Position numbers and translations under genes: made by a program | Origin: Heyndrickxia sporothermodurans | GTDB lineage: Bacteria; Bacillota; Bacilli; Bacillales; Bacillaceae_C | Length of the DNA stretch: 16,727 nt | NCBI RefSeq assembly: GCF_016785185.1 | Contig: NZ_JAEKDY010000076.1 | Strand: one strand, 5' to 3' | Shown: piece after piece, positions 1 to 5,305 of the stretch | Numbering within the stretch: position 1 is the stretch's first letter | Layout: each line of letters begins with the position of its first letter | The notes under the pieces: model-generated | What the model saw: only the letters and a program-made list of their open reading frames with translations | What the model was told of the DNA's origin: nothing | Database searches by the model: none

Positions 1-129
1 ATCCATTATGGAGTCCTCCTTGGTTAACAAATTAGGGGTCAATTCATCGACGATTTGACACCCCGCATCATACCAAGAGGGCTCTTTTTGTTCAAGTCCC
101 CGAAAATCCTTCTAACAGGAATGCTCCTA
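1..129 (-). mobile_element. End of an insertion sequence (left copy, partial)
   Basis: These 129 bp are a perfect reverse complement of the last 129 bp of the window; identity stops after base 129. Read on the minus strand the segment has TTGAAC (90-95), 17 bp, TATGAT (67-72), then a GGGG...CCCC leader hairpin (35-64), the ribosome binding site AAGGAGG (15-21) and ATG GAT at 6-1. This is the layout of an insertion sequence end with the first codons of a transposase running out of the window to the left. Only two codons are visible, so the family cannot be named. That this is an insertion sequence rather than another dispersed repeat is inference. Confidence 0.65.
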
Positions 130-609
130 ATAAACTTTATTTTTTGTCGAATTATTTTTTGTTGTCCTGGTTACAAGGAACATATTAAAATATCTAAAAA
201 AATAACACAAATCGACAAAATCCTTATTTACCAAGGGTTTGAGACGTATCAAAAAATTTTTTTCTCAGACGTTTGTGCTTGGTCACTAAGCCCGCCCGTT
301 TGAAATATTTGATTTCCCAATCATGATTTTTAAGTTTTTCTCTTTCAAAGAAACTCACTATTAATCTTTCAGTCGTATAGACTAAGAGACTAAGCAACCC
401 CGACTGACACATTTTGGACACATTTAAGAAGCAACTATAAATAGCCATACAATAATTTGCAACCTATAATCACCTAATGTAGCGTCAGTAGCATCAACAG
501 CGTCCCTACTTTCACTACTGATTCTTCGCTAGGGTTCAAAAGGAATGCAAAAAAAACAAGAACCTACTATAGATTCTTGTTCATTCAGGAAAAATAAATT
601 GCTCCTTGT
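130..609. other. AT-rich gap with no convincing gene
   Basis: This stretch between the repeat end and the small peptide ORF is AT-rich and holds no gene I would defend. A 74-codon minus-strand frame (224-448) encodes a Lys/Arg-rich tail but has no clear ribosome binding site. A 75-codon plus-strand frame (545-772) starts one base after a purine stretch and runs antisense to the recombinase end. The only clear signal is the minus-strand terminator at 549-581. The rest may be decayed island sequence. Confidence 0.5.
549..581 (-). terminator. Rho-independent terminator of the recombinase transcript
   Basis: On the minus strand AACAAGAATCTA pairs with TAGGTTCTTGTT (12 bp, one G-U pair, three-base loop), directly followed by a run of about eight T. 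It lies downstream of the recombinase and the small ORF at 610-702 and most likely ends their transcript. Confidence 0.85.
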
Positions 610-702
610 TTACCTTCTATTCTTCTTAGACAATTCTTCCAAAGCGATTGCTAAAATAGCACACATTACTTTTTTGATGATAACAATTTGCTTCGTATCC
701 AT
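610..702 (-). CDS. Possible 30-residue peptide downstream of the recombinase
   Basis: An ATG at 702-700 opens a 30-codon frame ending in TAA. The product starts MDTKQIVIIKKVMCAILAIA and ends in LEELSKKNRR. It has a short hydrophobic centre (residues about 12-20) flanked by lysines, so it could be an amphipathic or membrane-associating peptide. GGGGG lies 8 bases before the ATG, a usable but imperfect ribosome binding site. The frame begins 18 bases after the recombinase stop and ends 28 bases before the terminator, so it fills the space between them. I recognise no family. The frame may be real or a chance ORF. Confidence 0.35.
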   Translation of the reverse strand: MDTKQIVIIKKVMCAILAIALEELSKKNRR

Positions 703-720
703 CTTATTTTCCCCCATTTC

Positions 721-1590
721 TTATAATAGATTGACCGCATCCATCTTTTCTTGCTTAGTCGTTTGGATGTAGAACCTTGCCGTCATATTCACAGTGGAAT
801 GTCCTGCAAGCTTGCTTACAGTCGTAAGGTCTACACCCTTTTTCAGCAGTCTTGTACAAAACGTATGGCGGAACAAATGAGGATGCAGTTTGAACCCTAG
901 TTCCTTTGAAATCTTCGCTAGCCAATCCCGCACTGCATCCCGATGCATTTTTTCTGCCCTCTGACTTACTAACAAATAGTCGCTATAGCTGAAATTAGAC
1001 TCAGAACGCTCTTCCTTCATATAGTCCCTTACTAATTGGAGCACATCCTGTCTAAGCCCGATTTCACGTCTCTTTCCGCCTTTCCCAATCACCGCCAATT
1101 GATTCATTAGGAAGTCAATGTCTACAATTTTGATTCCAATCAATTCGCTAACCCTTACACCCGTATAGAGCAGCAAATATACAATCAGCTTGTTACGAGT
1201 TCTAACCTTGCTTCTGTTTTCAACATAGAAAAGCAATTCTTCCACTTGTTCATCCGTAAGGGCATCTACATTGTCCTCACTTCCAGCGGCAATTTTTATT
1301 CTATCCCGCTTCAATTGTATGAATGACTCGCTTAGGTGTCCTTTGGTTCTTAGAAAGTCGTTGTAGACTTTTAGACTATTAATCTTTTTGTTGATGGTGG
1401 AAATGGCATAGTCCTCCTTCATCAAATGTTCCTTGTATCTGACAAATGAGAAGCGTGATAGGATTGGAACATCGTTCAACTTCTCCTGTAAATATGATTG
1501 GAATCCTTTGACGTCGTTCACATAGGACTCAATTGTTTTGGCTGCTTTTCCCTCTGTAAAAAGCCACTTTGCAAATTCTTCAATTTCCAA
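721..1590 (-). CDS. Tyrosine recombinase / integrase (XerC/D-like)
   Basis: A 289-residue site-specific recombinase that would cut and rejoin DNA through a 3'-phosphotyrosine link. The N-terminal half (about 1-90) fits a SAM-like core-binding domain. The C-terminal catalytic domain shows Arg146 in GVRVSEL, a Lys in the beta-hairpin GKGGKRRE (about 170-173), H-L-F-R (His238, Arg241), AGHS (His264) and the nucleophile Tyr274 in ARFYIQ, so all expected active-site residues are present. The start is TTG at 1590, chosen because GGAGGTG lies 8 bases upstream. The length suits XerC/D-type enzymes or transposon-linked integrases such as TnpI; it is short for a temperate phage integrase. No att site is evident. 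It is the likely mobility gene of the island between hag and the left repeat. Confidence 0.9.
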   Translation of the reverse strand: MEIEEFAKWLFTEGKAAKTIESYVNDVKGFQSYLQEKLNDVPILSRFSFVRYKEHLMKEDYAISTINKKINSLKVYNDFLRTKGHLSESFIQLKRDRIKIAAGSEDNVDALTDEQVEELLFYVENRSKVRTRNKLIVYLLLYTGVRVSELIGIKIVDIDFLMNQLAVIGKGGKRREIGLRQDVLQLVRDYMKEERSESNFSYSDYLLVSQRAEKMHRDAVRDWLAKISKELGFKLHPHLFRHTFCTRLLKKGVDLTTVSKLAGHSTVNMTARFYIQTTKQEKMDAVNLL

Positions 1591-1612
1591 GAATGATTCA
1601 CCTCCCAGAATG

Positions 1613-1656
1613 AAAAAAGGCTATTGATGTACGTTTTTATACACCAATAGCCTTTT
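1613..1656 (-). terminator. Long hairpin before the recombinase start
   Basis: AAAAGGCTATTGATGTA (1615-1631) pairs over 17 bp with 1640-1656, with one G-U pair in RNA and an 8-base loop. On the minus strand it is followed by about six T. It probably ends transcripts from the radC operon. It also lies only 8 bases before the recombinase ribosome binding site, so it could act as an attenuator or shield the gene from readthrough. The roles are inferred. Confidence 0.7.
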
Positions 1657-1700
1657 ATGTTTTCTTTGTATTCATTTCCAAGTTCCTTTCCTAGCCAGCT

Positions 1701-1835
1701 CACGACAGTTATATAATAATGTCGGCAGTTTTTTCATACGCAAATCATTCCATTCCCTTGCCGCTCATCCTTTCTGTTAAACATGATTCAAGTCATTTTA
1801 GTTTTGACGTGAGATTGCAGAAAGAAATGTCGTGA
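1701..1835. other. Candidate recombinase-site motifs upstream of the recombinase
   Basis: CGACA (1703-1707) and TGTCG (1720-1724) form an inverted pair around a 12-base AT-rich spacer. A further TGTCGTG stands at 1828-1834 and matches the inverse of CACGACA at 1701-1707. Tyrosine recombinases often bind such short inverted half-sites, and some (TnpI) use a core site plus distant accessory motifs upstream of their gene. The motif is only 5-7 bases, so chance is possible. No gene lies between 1591 and 1853. Confidence 0.25.
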
Positions 1836-1853
1836 ATCCCACTTGAAATTAAC

Positions 1854-2174
1854 TTATTCGATGTACATCTCATAAGCAATTTGCTCACCATTTTTTATCC
1901 ATACTTCGTACAGCTTTATTCTCGTTTCCTCTTCAAGTACATAACCAGCAATCCACTCGTATCCCTTATCATCTATATACGAAATTGTTTCAATGAGCAG
2001 TGGATTGGGTAGTTTTACTAAGTGTTCAGCAGGAATGAGCAAATCATCTATCTCTTCATGATAGAAATCATGGGCTTCATAGCCTATATCCTCTTTCTTA
2101 ACTTCAATGTTAAATGTCTTTTTCATTGTTCCTACAAACCAGTCTAAGTGCATCATCTTTTCTTCCCCTTTCAA
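1854..2174 (-). CDS. Small acidic protein of unknown function, coupled to radC
   Basis: A 106-residue acidic protein that I cannot assign to a family. Residues about 30-70 are rich in Glu and Asp (for example DFYHEEIDDLLIP). The C-terminal half reads as alternating beta strands (YEWIAGYVLEEETRIKLYEVWI). No signal peptide, membrane segment or catalytic motif is apparent. Its ATG overlaps the radC stop codon by four bases (ATGA), so it is probably translated by coupling to radC. An internal ATG at residues 7-8 (MMHLDW) preceded by GGGGAAGAAAAG is an alternative start. The RNA leaving this gene would run into the hairpin at 1613-1656. A partner of the RadC-like protein is possible from position alone. 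Confidence 0.65.
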   Translation of the reverse strand: MKGEEKMMHLDWFVGTMKKTFNIEVKKEDIGYEAHDFYHEEIDDLLIPAEHLVKLPNPLLIETISYIDDKGYEWIAGYVLEEETRIKLYEVWIKNGEQIAYEMYIE

Positions 2175-2683
2175 ATGTAACCTTTTTCTTTTAGTGAAAC
2201 GTACTCTCCATCGCCTAGCACGATATGGTCAAGAACGTCTATACCAATGATTTTACCTGCTTCTACCAATCTTTTAGTAACCTCCACGTCCTCTCTACTT
2301 TCAGCACTTTTCCCACTGGGATGGTTGTGCCCAACAAGGATTGATGCAGCATTACTCAAAATGGCAGGCTTGAAGCACTCCCTTGGATGTACTATGCTTG
2401 CGTTTAAGCTTCCAATGTGACAAATGTTAATCGCTGTTGGCTGATTCTTTGTGTCCAAACAAATCACAACAAAGTACTCCCTATCCACTTCCCCTAAGAA
2501 CTGCTTCAACAATTGATAACCATCCTCTGGGCTTCGTACACAACGATTCTTGTAAAGCATGCTTGATTCCTTTACTAGCTTTAGGCTAACAATGTTCACA
2601 CGTTTTGCAGATTGATTTTTCATTTTCACCCCTTTTTCAAAAAGCTCCAATTGTTTGATAGATTTCATTTCATATTGATTCAT
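2171..2683 (-). CDS. radC: RadC-like JAB/MPN-domain protein
   Basis: A 170-residue RadC-type protein. It consists almost entirely of the JAB/MPN metalloprotease-like domain; the N-terminal helix-hairpin-helix region of chromosomal RadC (about 225 residues) is missing. The metal-binding signature is visible: VHPRE (Glu102), GHNHPSG (His119, His121, Ser123) and Asp132 in SREDVEVT, followed by the conserved LDHIVLGDGEYVSLKEKG end. Short RadC proteins of this form are common in mobile elements, and their biochemical role is unsettled. The start ATG at 2683 is supported by AGAGGAGG 7 bases upstream. It overlaps the next gene by four bases. Its transcript must cross the hairpin at 2708-2743 unless it starts inside it. 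Confidence 0.88.
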   Translation of the reverse strand: MNQYEMKSIKQLELFEKGVKMKNQSAKRVNIVSLKLVKESSMLYKNRCVRSPEDGYQLLKQFLGEVDREYFVVICLDTKNQPTAINICHIGSLNASIVHPRECFKPAILSNAASILVGHNHPSGKSAESREDVEVTKRLVEAGKIIGIDVLDHIVLGDGEYVSLKEKGYI

Positions 2684-2703
2684 GATTTTTCCTCCTCTAA
2701 AAA

Positions 2704-2743
2704 TAGAAATAGCTCTAATTCCCCGAAAGGAATTAGAGCTATT
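2704..2743 (-). terminator. Perfect 15-bp hairpin before radC
   Basis: AATAGCTCTAATTCC (2708-2722) pairs perfectly with 2729-2743 around a six-base loop, followed on the minus strand by TTCTATTTTT. It is a plausible terminator for the HEPN-like gene, whose stop lies about 95 bases upstream. It ends only about 10 bases before the radC ribosome binding site, so it may also control readthrough into radC. Confidence 0.65.
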
Positions 2744-2838
2744 AGATAAACTTAAACATGATAATAATATATTCTTATTTTGTTTTTTATAACTTTAGCA
2801 TTCAAGCTTTTATTATATACAGAGCAAATCATCGTATA

Positions 2839-3456
2839 TTAAAGATATAAATCTGGACCATATTGGTCGTCTGGGTAAGGTAGTCTATCTAGATGATACA
2901 TTAAAAAAGCAAGATATTTCTTGGTATGTGATTTAAAATCATCGAAGGTGTCTATTTCTCTACTTTTAAAAGCGTGTATTGCATTTCTTCTTTGTTGCAT
3001 TAATAAGACCCAATCATCAAATTCTGAAGCTGAAACGCTATTCTTCCAAATTTTATTCCTAAAGTATTGCCGTAGTTTATCAAATGAAATTTCGTCAGGT
3101 TGCAAAATATCCCCTTTTCTATCTTTATAATTCGTGGAATCATCCAGATAATCATTTAAATATACAGAAAGAAATAGCTTTATAGTTCCTTCTACTAAAG
3201 TACCCAGATTCGCCCAAGCAAGTATTAAATCTCCACTTTCTGCTTCAGGACAAGAGCATTCATTCCATTTCTTCATTGAATACGACAGCGAAACTTGCCA
3301 ATCCAATCTTGATTTACTTAATAAATTTGATGCTTCAATTGGTGCCCATCCTAATGCGTCTGACCAAAAATCTCTCGCATGTTTATTCAGTTCAATAATT
3401 TTATCAATGACCTCTAAATAAGTTAATTGATTTATTTTTGCAATTGGAATATTCAT
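2839..3456 (-). CDS. HEPN-like protein, possible RNase or defence factor
   Basis: A 205-residue, mostly helical cytoplasmic protein. Near the C-terminus QQRRNAIHAF contains R156-x4-H161 in the form R-N-A-I-H, the signature of HEPN domains, many of which are metal-independent RNases in toxin-antitoxin, abortive infection and CRISPR-linked systems. The upstream helices (about 75-105, WANLGTLVEGTIKLFLSVYL) fit the helical bundle expected before that motif. A Cys pair (CSCPE, about 67-69) is unusual, but no zinc knuckle is evident. The start ATG at 3456 has AGGAGG 5 bases upstream and its own SigA-type promoter. No partner antitoxin is adjacent. HEPN membership is inferred from one motif; it may instead be a non-catalytic helical protein. 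Confidence 0.6.
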   Translation of the reverse strand: MNIPIAKINQLTYLEVIDKIIELNKHARDFWSDALGWAPIEASNLLSKSRLDWQVSLSYSMKKWNECSCPEAESGDLILAWANLGTLVEGTIKLFLSVYLNDYLDDSTNYKDRKGDILQPDEISFDKLRQYFRNKIWKNSVSASEFDDWVLLMQQRRNAIHAFKSREIDTFDDFKSHTKKYLAFLMYHLDRLPYPDDQYGPDLYL

Positions 3457-3479
3457 AAGTCCTCCTGTTTTTGATTATC

Positions 3480-3508
3480 ATAATATCTTTAATTATCAAT
3501 TGTTTCAA
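3480..3508 (-). promoter_or_regulatory. SigA-type promoter of the HEPN-like gene
   Basis: On the minus strand TTGAAA (3508-3503), a 17-bp spacer and TATTAT (3485-3480) lie just upstream of the HEPN-like start and just after the hag terminator. The island gene therefore appears to be transcribed independently of the flagellar SigD regulon. Confidence 0.65.
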
Positions 3509-3514
3509 ATAGAG

Positions 3515-3550
3515 AAAAAGAGACCCTAGTATGTGCACTAGAGTCCCTTT
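3515..3550 (-). terminator. Rho-independent terminator of hag
   Basis: On the minus strand GGGACTCTAGT pairs with ACTAGGGTCTC (11 bp with two G-U pairs, loop GCACAT), flanked by AAA/TTT and followed by five T. It begins about 15 bases after the stop codon of hag exon 2, so the flagellin transcript runs through the intron and exon 2 and ends here. Confidence 0.88.
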
Positions 3551-3564
3551 CAAATAATCTAAAA

Positions 3565-3609
3565 TTAACGAAGAAGTTGTAAAACTCCTTGTGGTTGTTG
3601 GTTGGCTTG
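3565..3609 (-). other. hag: Proposed exon 2 of hag (C-terminal 14 codons)
   Basis: This 45-base segment encodes QANQQPQGVLQLLR and TAA, the typical C-terminal end of flagellin domain D0, yet it is detached from any flagellin frame. It directly follows the group I intron core and precedes the hag terminator. Joining it after GCT (3985-3983) restores ...MLAQANQQPQGVLQLLR. The second flagellin of this window ends MLAQANQLPQGILQLLK, an intron-free control for that junction. The joined exon pair has a U before the 5' site and a G as last intron base, as group I splicing requires. The exact boundary is inferred; a site four bases further downstream on both sides (CAAU and CAAG) also fits. Confidence 0.75.
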
Positions 3610-3982
3610 CTTTGCCGCTATGCCTTTCGGTCACAGAATAGACTATATCTTCATCCATGTTTTTCATGGAGCTGGGCACTTCGAACAGCTTTTGCTGCCC
3701 TACGAGATTCATAGTCATAGCTTTTGCCTTAGACCGTACTTCTCTAGTCGTTGAACCTTCTCCAGAGTTTCCTCACAGGAGCTTGGCTGCTGATTATCCA
3801 TTGTACCATCCTCATCATTTTCAAACCTTCACGCTGACCGTTTCTAGTTACGTTGTGGTTGATGAAGCTTTAGGAAGTTCCAGCAATTCACCCAGTTATC
3901 CTCTAGCTCGTTACCAAGCTAGACGCCCTTCAATCAATTATCTCAAGAGTTGTAACACTCCTTGAGACATTTGATTGGATTG
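3610..3982 (-). ncRNA. Group I self-splicing intron in the flagellin gene
   Basis: The minus strand carries the ordered core of a group I intron. P is TGAATTGCTGGAA (3890-3878) and Q is AATCAGCAGCCAAGC (3795-3781). R is GTTCAACGACTAGA (3756-3743) and S is AAGATATAGTC (3651-3641). GACTA of R and TAGTC of S pair as P7. P2 is a hairpin TCTAGCT/AGCTAGA just before P. A P9-like hairpin with a GAAA loop follows S. About 373 nt and no homing endonuclease frame make it a small group I intron. Excision would join exon 1 to 3609. The first 45 intron bases also encode an alternative flagellin tail. I could not settle the P1 guide pairing by eye; CAATC (3982-3978) with GATTG (3935-3931) is one candidate. 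Group I introns are known in Geobacillus stearothermophilus flagellin. Confidence 0.85.
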
Positions 3983-5149
3983 AGCCAACATTGCTTGTGC
4001 TGCTTGAGAAAGAATAGAATTCTTCGTTTGGTTCATCATTTCTTTCGCCATGTCTACGTCACGGATACCAGATTCCGCAGCAGTTAAGTTTTCAGATGAT
4101 GTGTTCAAGTTGTTGATTGTGTGCTCTAAACGATTTTGGTTAGCACCAAGTTTAGAACGTTCAGCTGATACTTTATCGATTGCTGCTTGAATAGTTGTAA
4201 CAGTTGCAGCCGCATCATCATGTGTTAAAACGCTAAGAGCTTGTTCTGTAATAGTACTGCTTGTACCATCTGTAACCCCTCGGTCCGCCCCAGTTCCAGT
4301 TGATGTTAATCCAAGTGCTTCTGCTCTCATATCAGAAATATCTAAAGTTAAACTTTGATTTTCATTAGCACCAATTTGGAATTTAAGGCTCTTTGTTGGG
4401 TCTGCTGCTACAGCATCTACTTTATCTACGCCAGCTTTAGTTGTAGAAAGTGTTCCACCTGTAACAGTAGGTGCAGTTGCAGTTTCTTCACCTGTTTTTT
4501 GAACTAACTTCAAAGCGCCAGAGTCATCACTAGCAGTGTATTTATCTTTTAAATTTGCATTATTACCAATTGCAGTTGCAAGTGAAGCAGCATCTTTAAA
4601 TTTACCACCAGTACCATCACCTGCTGCATCATAAGTAAAAGTTTCACCGTCAATTACGATATTACTTGTTCCCACAGTTACCTTATATTCACCAGCAACC
4701 GCTGTTACACCTTCAACCGCTGCACCATCTTTATCACCATTCAATAATTTTTGAGTGTTAAACTCAGTTGTATTACCGATACGGTTAATCTCAGATGTCA
4801 TTTGGTTAATTTCTTTTTGTATTTCTTTACGGTCAGACTCAGTATTTGTATCGTTACCAGCTTGAACTGCTAGTTCACGCATACGTTGAAGGATGTCATG
4901 AGTTTCATTTAAAGCACCTTCAGCAGTTTGAATTAAAGAAATACCATCTTGTGAGTTCTTAGCAGCCATGTCTAATCCACGAATTTGTCCACGCATTTTT
5001 TCAGAGATAGCAAGACCAGCTGCATCGTCTCCAGCACGGTTAATACGAAGACCAGAAGATAATTTCTCCATTGATTTAGATTGTGCTGTTGATGCAGTGC
5101 TCACCTGACGATGAGTGTTAAGTGCAGCGATATTGTGATTAATAATCAT
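3938..5149 (-). CDS. hag: Flagellin Hag, main filament protein (unspliced reading; exon 1 is 3983-5149)
   Basis: Flagellin, exported by the flagellar type III apparatus and polymerised into the filament. The N-terminal D0/D1 region starts MIINHNIAALNTHRQ and contains SSGLRINRAGDDAAGLAIS. The C-terminal D1/D0 region has AERSKLGANQNRLEHTINNL and an AAQAMLAQ helix. Between them (about 145-290) lies a Thr/Ala/Gly-rich variable surface domain. ATG 5149-5147 is the start, with AAGGAGG 7 bases upstream; the upstream GTG-type extension is not supported. Read without splicing, the frame ends QSNQMSQGVLQLLR at 3938 (403 residues). Spliced at 3982/3610 it ends QANQQPQGVLQLLR, also 403 residues. Expression appears to use SigD and CsrA control (leader features at 5178-5286). 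csrA lies directly upstream. Confidence 0.95.
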   Translation of the reverse strand: MIINHNIAALNTHRQVSTASTAQSKSMEKLSSGLRINRAGDDAAGLAISEKMRGQIRGLDMAAKNSQDGISLIQTAEGALNETHDILQRMRELAVQAGNDTNTESDRKEIQKEINQMTSEINRIGNTTEFNTQKLLNGDKDGAAVEGVTAVAGEYKVTVGTSNIVIDGETFTYDAAGDGTGGKFKDAASLATAIGNNANLKDKYTASDDSGALKLVQKTGEETATAPTVTGGTLSTTKAGVDKVDAVAADPTKSLKFQIGANENQSLTLDISDMRAEALGLTSTGTGADRGVTDGTSSTITEQALSVLTHDDAAATVTTIQAAIDKVSAERSKLGANQNRLEHTINNLNTSSENLTAAESGIRDVDMAKEMMNQTKNSILSQAAQAMLAQSNQMSQGVLQLLR

Positions 5150-5156
5150 TATAATT

Positions 5157-5187
5157 TCCTCCTTGAATATCCCGCCCACATCCTTGT
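5157..5187 (-). promoter_or_regulatory. CsrA binding sites in the hag leader
   Basis: ACAAGGATGT (5187-5178) is an exact match to the core CsrA/RsmA consensus. TTCAAGGAGG (about 5167-5158) supplies a second GGA that overlaps the hag ribosome binding site. In Bacillus subtilis two sites in this arrangement let CsrA block flagellin translation until FliW sequesters CsrA. Both csrA and fliW are immediate neighbours here. Binding itself is inferred from the motif. Confidence 0.8.
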
Positions 5188-5212
5188 GAACGATATAAAT
5201 TTAGTTTGTTTA

Positions 5213-5255
5213 GCGAGAGCGGAAAGTCGGCCGTCCTTTCGTTTCTCGCTTACAT
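5213..5255 (-). promoter_or_regulatory. 5' stem-loop in the hag leader
   Basis: Shortly after the predicted transcription start the leader reads AGCGAGA...TCTCGCT, closing an inner GAAAG...CTTTC stem with a GGACGGCC loop region. A hairpin this close to the 5' end may protect a long-lived flagellin mRNA. The GGA in its upper part could be a further CsrA contact. Both roles are inferred. Confidence 0.5.
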
Positions 5256-5260
5256 TATTT

Positions 5261-5286
5261 ATATCGACAGGTTTCGAGGAGGTTTA
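5261..5286 (-). promoter_or_regulatory. SigD promoter of hag
   Basis: TAAA (5286-5283), a 14-bp spacer and GTCGATAT (5268-5261) match the SigD consensus (TAAA, N14-16, GCCGATAT). The promoter lies in the short gap after csrA, with no terminator between, so hag can be transcribed alone or by readthrough. Confidence 0.85.
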
Positions 5287-5305
5287 ATAGTTTTTGATAA
5301 AAATT

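Noticed and set aside
1..129. Terminal repeats as the ends of a Tn3-family transposon that includes the whole window
   Set aside because: The repeated unit contains outward-facing promoters and start codons and the segment has no transposase, so the repeats look like two element copies rather than the tips of one transposon.
224..448. 74-codon minus-strand frame with a Lys/Arg-rich tail
   Set aside because: It has no clear ribosome binding site or promoter and no recognisable family, and it sits in an AT-rich region.
545..772. 75-codon plus-strand frame with hydrophobic segments
   Set aside because: Its start lies inside the T-tract region of the minus-strand terminator and it overlaps the recombinase end antisense; the spacing to the purine stretch is too short.
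2704..2743. Hairpins in the island as integron attC sites or CRISPR repeats
   Set aside because: The hairpins differ in sequence, are not repeated at regular spacing, lack attC core motifs, and have T-rich tails like terminators.
3404..3718. 104-codon minus-strand frame running from the intron into the HEPN-like gene
   Set aside because: It crosses the hag stop, the terminator and the HEPN promoter and resembles no protein. It is not a homing endonuclease.
3657..3965. 102-codon plus-strand frame over the intron
   Set aside because: It is antisense to the group I intron core and has no ribosome binding site; the open frame is a by-product of the structured RNA sequence.
5150..5179. Ten extra N-terminal codons on hag
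   Set aside because: Flagellin starts at MIINHN; the extension is encoded by the CsrA site and ribosome binding site region.
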